This document shows positions 1 through 5,849 of a stretch of 5,849 bases of DNA, piece after piece. Under the pieces are notes generated by a model. That model ran no database searches and was not told where the DNA came from. It saw only the letters and a list, made by a program, of their open reading frames with translations. The translations under genes were made by a program, and so were the position numbers. Origin of the DNA: Rhodoferax sp. (lineage in GTDB: Bacteria > Pseudomonadota > Gammaproteobacteria > Burkholderiales > Burkholderiaceae_C); assembly GCA_021737905.1 (NCBI GenBank), contig JAIPDA010000148.1, positions 1-5,849 on the forward strand. The letters are read 5' to 3'. The stretch's first letter is position 1. Each line of letters begins with the position of its first letter.

Positions 1-1193
1 CGGATATCCGTCCTTTTCACGATGTCCTGCTGGGCTTGTTTTTTATCAGCATCGGCATGGTGCTGGACTGGCGCGAAGTCATCAACCACTGGCCGCTGGT
101 GCTGATGCTCTTGCTGCTGCCTGTGCTGTTCAAGCTGCTGCTTGTGACTGTGCTGGCCAGGGCGCAGGGCGCGACCGAAGGTGTGGCGCTGCGCACCGGT
201 CTTTACCTGGCACAGGCCGGCGAGTTTGGCTTTGTTCTGCTGACACTGGCCCAAAACAAGCAACTGCTTCCGGCTTCCTTGCTCAATCCGGTGCTGGCAG
301 CCATGGTGTTGTCCATGCTGGCCACGCCCTTCATCATCATGAGCAGCAATTCGATAGTGATGCGGCTGGTCAGCAGCGAATGGCTACAGGCGTCTTTGCA
401 AATGACCCGCATTGCACGCCAGGCCATCGACTCCAGCGAACACGTGATCATTTGCGGTTATGGCCGTTGCGGCCAGAACCTGGGCCGTATGCTCAACGCC
501 GAAAACATTCCATATATTGCGCTCGACTTGGACCCTGACCGTGTGCGCCAGGCCGCCTCCGCCGGCGAGTCGGTGGTGTTCGGCGACGCAGTCCGGCCGC
601 CTTCGCTGATGGCCGCCGGACTGGCGCGTGCCAGCGCTGTGGTGGTGACCTACCTGGACACAGCCAGCGCACTGAAGGTGCTGGCCAATATTCGCGCTCA
701 CGCACCCGGGGTGCCGGTGATTGTGCGCACGGTTGACGACCGGGACATTGAGAAACTGCAAGCCGCCGGCGCTACCGAAGTGGTGCCTGAGGCGATTGAG
801 GGCAGTTTGATGCTGGCCAGCCACGCCTTGGCCCTGGTGGGCGTGCCCATGCGCAGGGTGATTCATCTGGTGCAGGCGCAGCGTGATGCGCGCTACAAAC
901 TTCTGCGCGGTTATTTCCACGGCGCTGATGACGACACGGTTGACGAAATCGATCAAGAGCGCCTGTCCAGCATCACGCTGCCGCCTGCGCTCAGGCCAGA
1001 TCCTGTCTTGCTGCGCGATGTAGGGCTTGGCAATGTGGCGGTGCAGGTGATGAGCATGCGGCGTAGCAACGGTACACAGATTCCGCCGCAAGAAGATACG
1101 CCGCTTGAAAACGGCGACACCCTGGTGCTGTCCGGCACACCGGAAGCCCTGGCTTTGGCCGAAGAAATGCTGTTAAGAGGGCGCTCTCTATGA
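1..1193 (+). CDS. CPA2 family monovalent cation:proton antiporter with RCK domain (KefB/KefC-like), 5' end missing
   Basis: Inner-membrane antiporter that probably exchanges K+ or Na+ for protons under control of a cytoplasmic nucleotide-binding domain. The frame is open from the first full codon at base 3 (reading DIRPFHDVLLGLFFISIGM, a hallmark CPA2 segment), so the gene begins outside the window and the TTG at 36 is not the real start. Visible membrane segments lie at about 27-71, 90-161, 180-251 (with the conserved LAQAGEFGFVL motif) and 279-341. A linker leads to a TrkA-N/RCK Rossmann domain from about 441; its GYGRCG (GxGxxG) dinucleotide loop is at 456-473. A TrkA-C-like domain fills about 963-1190. 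About 396 codons are visible; full-length relatives are usually 600-670 residues. The stop TGA overlaps the next gene's ATG (ATGA, 1190-1193). The family is clear. The ion and any glutathione gating as in KefB/KefC cannot be told from this part, so no symbol is given. Confidence 0.92.
   Translation, partial: DIRPFHDVLLGLFFISIGMVLDWREVINHWPLVLMLLLLPVLFKLLLVTVLARAQGATEGVALRTGLYLAQAGEFGFVLLTLAQNKQLLPASLLNPVLAAMVLSMLATPFIIMSSNSIVMRLVSSEWLQASLQMTRIARQAIDSSEHVIICGYGRCGQNLGRMLNAENIPYIALDLDPDRVRQAASAGESVVFGDAVRPPSLMAAGLARASAVVVTYLDTASALKVLANIRAHAPGVPVIVRTVDDRDIEKLQAAGATEVVPEAIEGSLMLASHALALVGVPMRRVIHLVQAQRDARYKLLRGYFHGADDDTVDEIDQERLSSITLPPALRPDPVLLRDVGLGNVAVQVMSMRRSNGTQIPPQEDTPLENGDTLVLSGTPEALALAEEMLLRGRSL
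1174..1180 (+). promoter_or_regulatory. Shine-Dalgarno site for the phosphatase gene
   Basis: AAGAGGG lies inside the end of the antiporter gene, 9 bases before the ATG at 1190. It supports that ATG as the start and indicates that translation can restart at the ATGA overlap. Confidence 0.6.
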
Positions 1194-1747
1194 ACCGACG
1201 TGATGCACTCACCCTGCTGTTAGCCGGGGGCGGCGCCGGCGTTTTTGCACAAGAAACTTCGCGGTTTGCCGGTTTGCTACGCACAGGTGGCTGTGCAGTG
1301 ATGATTCGCCATGCCGCTACTGTGCCCGGTGTTGGTGACCCGCCCAATTTCCGCTTGGGCGATTGCAGCACGCAACGCCTTCTGAGTGACGCGGGACGCG
1401 CGCAGTCGCGCCGGATTGGCCAGTGGTTCCGGTCCCAACGGTTGCAAGCGCGCGCCGTGCAATCGAGCGCCTGGTGTCGTTGCCGCGACACGGCAGACTT
1501 GGCATTCGGGCAGCACACCGTGTTGGCGGCGCTGAACTCCACCTTCGATGACAGCAGCCGCCAGCCTGCTCTAACACATGTCTTGCGGCAACGGCTGCTT
1601 GACATCGCGCCGGGTCAATTCGAGGTTTGGGTAAGCCACCAGGTGAACATCACCGCCATCACCGGGGAATGGGCTGCCATTGGTGAGGCTTTTATTTTGT
1701 CTGCAAGGGGCGAGATGCTGGCGCGTTCGCTGGAGCTGGTGGTTTGA
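1190..1747 (+). CDS. Exported histidine phosphatase superfamily (branch 1-like) protein
   Basis: Small phosphohydrolase of the histidine phosphatase (phosphoglycerate mutase-like) superfamily, 185 aa; substrate unknown. The RH motif (R40-H41, in VMIRHAAT) carries the presumed phospho-accepting histidine. GDCSTQRLLSDAGR (57-70) follows the pattern after the RHG motif. SSAWCR (92-97) supplies the second core arginine (R97), and VSH (148-150) the second catalytic histidine (H150). All four core residues are present, so the enzyme should be active. Residues 1-20 look like an export signal: Arg-Arg at 3-4, a hydrophobic Gly-rich stretch, and VFA before Gln21, so Sec or possibly Tat export to the periplasm is inferred. 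The start overlaps the antiporter stop by 4 bp and has a good Shine-Dalgarno site, so the pair is probably one operon. SixA- and Ais-like proteins share this fold, but assignment to either is not supported. Confidence 0.85.
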   Translation: MNRRDALTLLLAGGGAGVFAQETSRFAGLLRTGGCAVMIRHAATVPGVGDPPNFRLGDCSTQRLLSDAGRAQSRRIGQWFRSQRLQARAVQSSAWCRCRDTADLAFGQHTVLAALNSTFDDSSRQPALTHVLRQRLLDIAPGQFEVWVSHQVNITAITGEWAAIGEAFILSARGEMLARSLELVV

Positions 1748-1788
1748 ATCTTTGGCGCAGGCTCTGAGCACATGCAGCCTTCGGCGTT

Positions 1789-3237
1789 TTATTTACCGAT
1801 ACAAAATTTAGAAAAGATTTCACCCAACAAATCATCGGGTGTGAACTCGCCAGTGATCTGGCTGAGTGCGCGCTGGGCCTGGCGCAAGTCTTCGGCCAAC
1901 AAATCCAAAGACGGCTTTTGAGCTTGCAACTGAGCAGCCGCCCGGCTTAATTGTTTGGTGACTAGCTGCAGCGCCTGCACATGCCGCTCCCGCGCCATAA
2001 AAACACCCTCCGGCGGCGACTGCCAACCCACCAATTTCAGCAACTGCGTTTTCAAGTCTTGCAGCCCGGCTCCCGTCTTAGCTGAAATACGCACACTGCC
2101 GCTGGCCTCGGGCAGCGCAGCATCGGACGCGGCGTCTACTTTGTTCCAAACATGAATGACCGGGGTGGCTGGCGGCAACTTGCTGCTCAGCACAGATTGA
2201 ATTTCTGCATCTGCGGCCCGGTAGGCTTGAGCAAGGGCGGCTTGCTGCGGCATGTGCTGGCGCGTCAAGTCGTGCAAAAACAGCACGGCGTCCGCGCTTT
2301 GAATTTCTTCCCACGCACGGGCAATGCCGATTTTTTCAACCGGATCGATATCTGGTGCATCTTGGTCACGCAAACCGGCTGTATCTACCACATGCAAGGG
2401 CACACCATCTATTTGGATCAGCTGGGAAACTTTGTCGCGCGTGGTGCCGGCGATGGCCGTGACGATGGCCAAGTCAGCGCCGGCCAGCGCATTGAGCAAG
2501 GAGCTTTTCCCGGCGTTAGGTTGCCCGGCGATCACCACCTTGATGCCTTCTCGCAAGATGGCGCCTTGCACTGCACGCTGCATTACCGTGGCCACGCTGC
2601 TCTGCAAGCTTTGCAGCTGACCGCTGGCGTCTGCCTGCTGCAAAAAGTCGATATCTTCTTCCGGAAAATCAAGCGTCGCCTCGACCAGCATGCGCAAATG
2701 AACCAGCTTGGCCAGCAATTCCGCGACTTCTTTAGAAAACTCACCGCTGAGTGAGCGCGCGGCAGAGCGTGCCGCGGTTTCGGTGCTGGCGTCGATCAGG
2801 TCGGCAATGGCTTCGGCCTGCGCCAGATCAATTTTGTCGTTAAGAAAGGCGCGCTCGGTGAACTCACCGGGCTGCGCTACGCGCAAGCCCGGCAGGCGCG
2901 GCTGTCCGGTCGTGGCATCGATTTCTGTGGCTGCTTGCAGGCAACGCGCCAGCAGCAGTTGCAACACCACTGGCCCGCCATGGGCTTGCAACTCCAGCAT
3001 ATCTTCGCCGGTGAAAGAATTTGGTGCCGGGAAAAAAAGCGCCAGGCCCTGGTCAATGGGTTGCCCTTGCGTATCGCGAAACGCCAGGTAGCTGGCCTGC
3101 CGGGGCACAAGGTGCTTGCCACACAGCGCGTCCATGATGGGGACAATGGCTTTGCCCGATATGCGAACAATGCCCACTGCGCCTCGCCCGGGGGCGGTGG
3201 CAATTGCGACGATGGGGTCAAGTTGGCGTGCGAGCAT
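1789..3237 (-). CDS. mnmE: tRNA uridine-5-carboxymethylaminomethyl(34) synthesis GTPase MnmE (TrmE)
   Basis: With MnmG, MnmE installs the (carboxymethyl)aminomethyl group at C5 of wobble uridine 34 in certain tRNAs, using a tetrahydrofolate-bound one-carbon unit and GTP hydrolysis in the cytoplasm. The N-terminal folate-binding domain starts with [18 protein letters not shown] (11-28) and includes [21 protein letters not shown] (123 onward). A helical domain is interrupted by a Ras-like G domain: G1 GQPNAGKS (238-245, with the K+-coordinating Asn241), G2 TTRD (265-268), G3 DTAG (285-288), G4 NKVD (365-368) and G5 SAK (385-387). The C-terminus ends in the catalytic C-I-G-K motif (479-482). At 482 aa it is longer than E. 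coli MnmE (454), mainly from short inserts near 105-116 and 325-356. The ATG lacks a clear Shine-Dalgarno site, but homology starts at about residue 6 and favours it. It lies 75 bp after yidC, beyond a hairpin, and converges with the phosphatase gene. Confidence 0.97.
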   Translation of the reverse strand: MLARQLDPIVAIATAPGRGAVGIVRISGKAIVPIMDALCGKHLVPRQASYLAFRDTQGQPIDQGLALFFPAPNSFTGEDMLELQAHGGPVVLQLLLARCLQAATEIDATTGQPRLPGLRVAQPGEFTERAFLNDKIDLAQAEAIADLIDASTETAARSAARSLSGEFSKEVAELLAKLVHLRMLVEATLDFPEEDIDFLQQADASGQLQSLQSSVATVMQRAVQGAILREGIKVVIAGQPNAGKSSLLNALAGADLAIVTAIAGTTRDKVSQLIQIDGVPLHVVDTAGLRDQDAPDIDPVEKIGIARAWEEIQSADAVLFLHDLTRQHMPQQAALAQAYRAADAEIQSVLSSKLPPATPVIHVWNKVDAASDAALPEASGSVRISAKTGAGLQDLKTQLLKLVGWQSPPEGVFMARERHVQALQLVTKQLSRAAAQLQAQKPSLDLLAEDLRQAQRALSQITGEFTPDDLLGEIFSKFCIGK

Positions 3238-3286
3238 GGCTGGTATTTTGGCTTATGCGTTTTGCGCTGCCTTCGCACGCACCAAC

Positions 3287-3313
3287 AACAAGGGCCGCAT
3301 CGCGGCCCTTGTT
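3287..3313 (-). terminator. 12-bp hairpin at the yidC stop codon, putative terminator or attenuator
   Basis: AACAAGGGCCGC (3287-3298) pairs perfectly with GCGGCCCTTGTT (3302-3313) around a 3-base loop. The stem includes the first base on the plus strand of the yidC stop (3313-3315). Read on the minus strand it is followed by TTGTTGG-type sequence, an imperfect T-tract. Read on the plus strand the flank is GTTTATTTAAA, a somewhat better tail. A Rho-independent terminator, or partial attenuator, after yidC is the simplest reading, and it may also stop antisense transcription. No convincing promoter for mnmE was seen in the remaining 49 bases, so some read-through is likely. Confidence 0.65.
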
Positions 3314-5040
3314 TATTTAAACGACGGCAAGTTGAACTGTGGCGGCACACCCATGCGTGTGTTGATCATCCACTGCTGCGCAATGGACAGCACGTTGTTC
3401 GTGATCCAGTACAGCACCAGGCCGGCCGGAAAGAAGAAGAACATCACACTGAAAATCAGCGGCATGAACCACATCAGCTTGGCCTGCAGAGGATCCGGCG
3501 GCGCCGGATTCAGGGCTGTTTGCAGCATGGTCGTCAGCGTCATCACCACCGGCAAAATGAAGTAGGGGTCAGGTGCCGACAAGTCATGAATCCACATGAC
3601 CCATGGGGCATTGCGCATTTCAACACTGGAAAGCAGCACCCAGTACAGCGCAATAAACACCGGGATCTGCACCATGATCGGAAAGCAGCCGCCCATCGGG
3701 TTGACTTTTTCTTCCTTGTAAATTTTCATCATGGCGACCTGCATCTCTTGCGGCCTGTCTTTAAGCCGCTCGCGCATCTCCATGATTTTGGGGTTGATCG
3801 CCTTCATCTTGGCCATGCTGGCGTAGGCTTTGGCATTGAGCCAGTAAAAAGCGATTTTCAGCAGCAAGACCAAGGCCATGATGGCCCAGCCCCAGTTATG
3901 AATAAAGCTGTAGAGCTTGTCGAGCAGCCAATACAGCGGCTTGGCCAGAATGGTCAGCCAGCCGTAATCCTTGACCAGCTCCAAGCCGGGCGCCAAGGCT
4001 TCCAGAACTTTTTCTTCTTGCGGTCCGATAAAGAGTTTGGCCTCTATGCTTTTGCTGGCACCGGGTGCAATGCTCTCCAGCGGTGTGATCATGCCGGCAG
4101 CGTACAGGTTGTTGTCTACCTTGCGCATGAAAAGATCTCGCGACAAGCCGTCTGCCAGTATCCAGCTTGAAACGAAGTAATGTTGAACCATGGCAACAAA
4201 ACCGTTGGTCGCTTTCTTTTCAACATCAACCTTGTTTTTTTCAATGTCGCTGAATTCCACCTTCTGGTACTTTTTGGCTTCGGTGTAAATGGCCGGGCCG
4301 GTGAATGTCATGTAAAAAGAAGACTCGCCTTCCGGTTTATTGCCATCGCGCACAAGTTGCAAATACAGCTGCGGTGCCACGGCCTCGCTGCCGGTGTTGA
4401 CGATGTCGTGGCGAACGCTCAGGTCATAGGCACCACGCTTGAGCGTGTAAGTTTTGACCAGCTTGACGCCGCCCACCGCAGGGGACTCAAATTTGATTTC
4501 GACCTGGTTCTGCCCGGGCTGTAGTTTTCGCTCGCCAGGAAGCGCCGTCATGAGGGTTTTGTGCGTTGGCAGGCTTGGCGCGCCGCTTGTGCCTATCAAG
4601 CCGGTTTGGGCCACATACACACGGCTGTTGCTTTCGTCGAGCAGCACAAAACCTTTGCTCTTATCGTTCATGTCTGCGTATTTTGTAAACACCGAGCCCA
4701 CCAGTGCGGCGCCCTCCGTGTCAAAGCTCAGCGTCAACACATCGTTGCTTATGACGATGCGTTCTTTCTTGACGGCGGCGGCTGGCGCGTCGGCGCTAGG
4801 GGTCGCCGGTATTGCACTCGGCACGGCGGCGGCGACCGGTGCCGTTGTGCCGGGAACAGCTGCCACGCCTGCCGGCACGCTGCTAGCTGGCGTGGTTGCG
4901 ACCGCTGGCGGTTTGGCCGCAGTGGTGGCAGGCGGAAAGAACGTCGGCTTTTGACCGTTGAATACCTGCCACTGGTCCCACAAAAGGACCATGGAAAAAC
5001 CAAAAATCACCCACAAAATGGTGCGCCGGATGTCGTTCAT
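3313..5040 (-). CDS. yidC: Membrane protein insertase YidC (Oxa1/Alb3 family)
   Basis: Inner-membrane insertase that folds and inserts proteins alone or with SecYEG; 575 aa, of the long Gram-negative type. TM1 is at about 7-21, followed by an Ala/Pro/Thr-rich periplasmic linker (31-90) and the large beta-sandwich periplasmic domain (about 92-345). The conserved insertase core follows: TM2 about 382-400, the cytoplasmic hairpin with ASMAKMKAINPKI (407-419) and YKEEKVNPMGGCFPIMVQIP (441-460), TM3 about 452-472, VEMRNAPWVMWIHDLSAPDPY (473 onward), TM4 about 492-510 and TM5/6 about 520-555. The hydrophilic-groove Arg366 of E. coli aligns by eye with Lys395 here, so the positive charge is kept. 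The C-terminal tail is short (about 16 residues after the last helix) and ends in LPSFK. The ATG overlaps the yidD stop (ATGA, 5037-5040), with only a weak AAAAAGAAA in front, suggesting coupled translation. A hairpin lies at its stop. Confidence 0.98.
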   Translation of the reverse strand: MNDIRRTILWVIFGFSMVLLWDQWQVFNGQKPTFFPPATTAAKPPAVATTPASSVPAGVAAVPGTTAPVAAAVPSAIPATPSADAPAAAVKKERIVISNDVLTLSFDTEGAALVGSVFTKYADMNDKSKGFVLLDESNSRVYVAQTGLIGTSGAPSLPTHKTLMTALPGERKLQPGQNQVEIKFESPAVGGVKLVKTYTLKRGAYDLSVRHDIVNTGSEAVAPQLYLQLVRDGNKPEGESSFYMTFTGPAIYTEAKKYQKVEFSDIEKNKVDVEKKATNGFVAMVQHYFVSSWILADGLSRDLFMRKVDNNLYAAGMITPLESIAPGASKSIEAKLFIGPQEEKVLEALAPGLELVKDYGWLTILAKPLYWLLDKLYSFIHNWGWAIMALVLLLKIAFYWLNAKAYASMAKMKAINPKIMEMRERLKDRPQEMQVAMMKIYKEEKVNPMGGCFPIMVQIPVFIALYWVLLSSVEMRNAPWVMWIHDLSAPDPYFILPVVMTLTTMLQTALNPAPPDPLQAKLMWFMPLIFSVMFFFFPAGLVLYWITNNVLSIAQQWMINTRMGVPPQFNLPSFK

Positions 5041-5372
5041 GACGGTTTCTTTTTAGAAGGGGTTTGAGTCACCGGAGTAACCCAGCGTGAAAAAAGGGGA
5101 AATGTTGTTCGCTTAGGCGCTGCTGGCACCGGGTCATGGCCGCCATCACACCCGGGGTGGCAACGCGCCAGTCGCCAAAGTGTCAAGCCCGTGCCGGCGA
5201 CCGCGCCATGCCGTTCGAGCGCTTCCAGGCCATACGCGGAGCAGCTAGGCTCAAACCGGCAGGCAGAACCCAAAGAAGGGCTGAGCAACAAGCGATAGCC
5301 TTTGATGAGCAAAATCAAGCCGGCTTGCGGCAAGCCATACACGCGCAGCATCAGTTTGTGCGCTTTGCTCAT
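5037..5372 (-). CDS. yidD: Membrane protein insertion efficiency factor YidD
   Basis: Small membrane-associated protein that in E. coli assists YidC-dependent insertion and sits between rnpA and yidC, as here. The 111-aa product shows the full family signature: GYRLLLSPSLG (25-35), CRFEPSCSAYGLEAL (38-52), HG (55-56), RLARCHPG (67-74) and GGHDPVP (77-83), with conserved cysteines at 38, 44 and 71 plus an extra one at 75. An amphipathic segment (about 10-30) probably binds the inner membrane. Most YidD proteins are 70-90 aa; here residues 84-111 form a C-terminal extension ending in the basic SKKKPS. The ATG overlaps the rnpA stop by 4 bp (5369-5372) and has GAAGGCGAG about 8 bases upstream as a Shine-Dalgarno site. 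The stop overlaps the yidC start. Confidence 0.95.
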   Translation of the reverse strand: MSKAHKLMLRVYGLPQAGLILLIKGYRLLLSPSLGSACRFEPSCSAYGLEALERHGAVAGTGLTLWRLARCHPGCDGGHDPVPAAPKRTTFPLFSRWVTPVTQTPSKKKPS

Positions 5373-5791
5373 GCCAATTGCTCGCCTTCGCGCATGAGCG
5401 CCAAAAGTTCAGACCTGATAGCCAGCTTGAGGTGGTCTGAGGTGGCGCTTGGGAAGGTTGTGCGCGAAAAGTCACGCCGCAGCCTGACCACAAATGCGGC
5501 CGGACGTTGTCGGGGTGAAAATTCGGCACTCACGTTGTAAATTTGCCTTTTGATGGCGTTGCGTGTGACGGCCCGTTTGGCCCAGCGTTTCGGCACCATG
5601 GCGCCGATCCAAAGATCAAATGACGGAGAAAAAAGGGGGCGGCTTGTGTTTGGCTCCGCGCTTTTGTTTTCAGCCCCGAGCATCATTTGTGCCGGCAAAC
5701 TGCTGCGGTGAAGCGCAAAGTGCTCGCTTTTGGCCACGGTAGTTCCGGCCAGAACAGCCTGAAACTGGGCACGGGTTTGAAGTCGCCTCAA
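5369..5791 (-). CDS. rnpA: Ribonuclease P protein component RnpA
   Basis: Basic protein subunit of RNase P; it binds the catalytic RNA and pre-tRNA leader for 5' maturation of tRNAs. The 140-aa form begins RRLQTRAQFQAVLAG, matching the usual RnpA N-terminus. The family core is WIGAMVPKRWAKRA (61-74), continuing into the RNR helix with R77, N78, K81 and R82, then AAFVVRLRRDF (98-108). Residues of about 36-58 are a polar insert relative to E. coli RnpA (119 aa). The chosen start is a TTG at 5791-5789, 31 bases after rpmH; it has only GGA two bases before it, too close for a normal Shine-Dalgarno site. No ATG, GTG or TTG occurs in frame between it and rpmH, and the frame stays open into rpmH to the window edge, so a longer N-terminus is possible. 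The gene ends in an ATGA overlap with yidD. Confidence 0.94.
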   Translation of the reverse strand: MRRLQTRAQFQAVLAGTTVAKSEHFALHRSSLPAQMMLGAENKSAEPNTSRPLFSPSFDLWIGAMVPKRWAKRAVTRNAIKRQIYNVSAEFSPRQRPAAFVVRLRRDFSRTTFPSATSDHLKLAIRSELLALMREGEQLA

Positions 5792-5822
5792 TTCCGGCGC
5801 CTGTGGGCCCGCGGCCGGCTTC

Positions 5823-5849
5823 TTAGACGGCCAGGCGCTTGCGGCCTTT
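5823..5849 (-). CDS. rpmH: 50S ribosomal protein L34, C-terminal end only
   Basis: Only the last eight residues, KGRKRLAV, and the TAA stop (5825-5823) are inside the window. Bacterial L34 proteins end in a highly basic ...ARRAKGRKRL.. tail, and rpmH precedes rnpA in nearly all bacteria, so a very short match is enough here. The start, promoter and any link to dnaA and the origin lie outside. A 31-base spacer separates it from rnpA, consistent with one transcript. Confidence 0.9.
   Translation of the reverse strand, partial: KGRKRLAV

Noticed and set aside
36..38. TTG at 36 as the antiporter start
   Set aside because: The upstream codons read as the conserved CPA2 segment, so the gene simply runs in from the left edge.
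384..1091. Minus-strand open frame (235 codons) opposite the antiporter RCK domain
   Set aside because: His- and Gln-rich shadow of a clear TrkA-N domain gene, with no motif or conserved start context.
1748..1788. Possible bidirectional terminator in the convergent gap
   Set aside because: Only a 5-bp AGGCT/AGCCT stem with a 12-base loop (1759-1780) followed by a T-rich run (1787-1793); too weak to call, although termination is expected here.
3238..3286. Promoter for mnmE
   Set aside because: Candidate boxes such as TTGTTG and CAAAAT occur but not with acceptable spacing or partners.
2935..4170. Long plus-strand open frame (411 codons) antisense to the start of mnmE and the end of yidC
   Set aside because: It spans two confidently identified genes and the hairpin between them, is rich in His, Gln and Arg without any recognisable motif, and is what a GC-rich reverse strand commonly yields.
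4454..4954. Plus-strand open frame ending in an Ala/Gly-rich stretch opposite yidC
   Set aside because: The Ala/Gly run is the reverse-strand reading of the YidC Ala/Pro/Thr linker; no independent evidence of coding.
5792..5849. Origin of replication or DnaA boxes near rpmH
   Set aside because: The gene order predicts an origin nearby, but no TTATNCACA-like site was found in the window.

Overview
The window reads as chromosomal DNA of a betaproteobacterium, most likely order Burkholderiales and probably family Comamonadaceae (Polaromonas/Rhodoferax-like). This rests on the GC-rich coding sequence, the L34 C-terminus (...KGRKRLAV), the wording of the RnpA core and YidC C-terminus, and the gene order rpmH-rnpA-yidD-yidC-mnmE. 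The placement is from recalled family resemblance, not from a search. This cluster normally lies beside dnaA and the replication origin, which would be just beyond the right edge; no DnaA box was seen inside the window.

Left part (1-1747, plus strand): the C-terminal two thirds of a CPA2-type cation:proton antiporter. The visible part holds its last membrane helices, an RCK/TrkA-N nucleotide-binding domain and a TrkA-C domain. A 4-bp ATGA overlap leads into a small exported histidine phosphatase superfamily protein. The two are very probably co-transcribed.

Middle and right part (1789-5849, minus strand): from right to left, the last nine codons of rpmH (ribosomal protein L34), rnpA (protein subunit of RNase P), yidD (membrane protein insertion factor), yidC (membrane insertase) and mnmE (tRNA wobble-uridine modification GTPase). 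rnpA/yidD and yidD/yidC each overlap by 4 bp (ATGA), so translation is probably coupled. A perfect 12-bp hairpin sits directly at the yidC stop codon and separates the tight rpmH-yidC block from mnmE, which lies 75 bp further on. The unit ties together ribosome production, tRNA 5' maturation, tRNA modification and insertion of nascent membrane proteins. The two transcription units converge on a 41-bp gap (1748-1788).

There is no mobile element, tRNA, rRNA, CRISPR array or sizeable gene-free stretch. I found no new system. The points most worth a second look are the unusual start of rnpA (TTG, no usable Shine-Dalgarno site, frame open back into rpmH), the hairpin at the yidC-mnmE junction, Lys in place of the E. 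coli groove Arg in YidC, and the antiporter-phosphatase pair.
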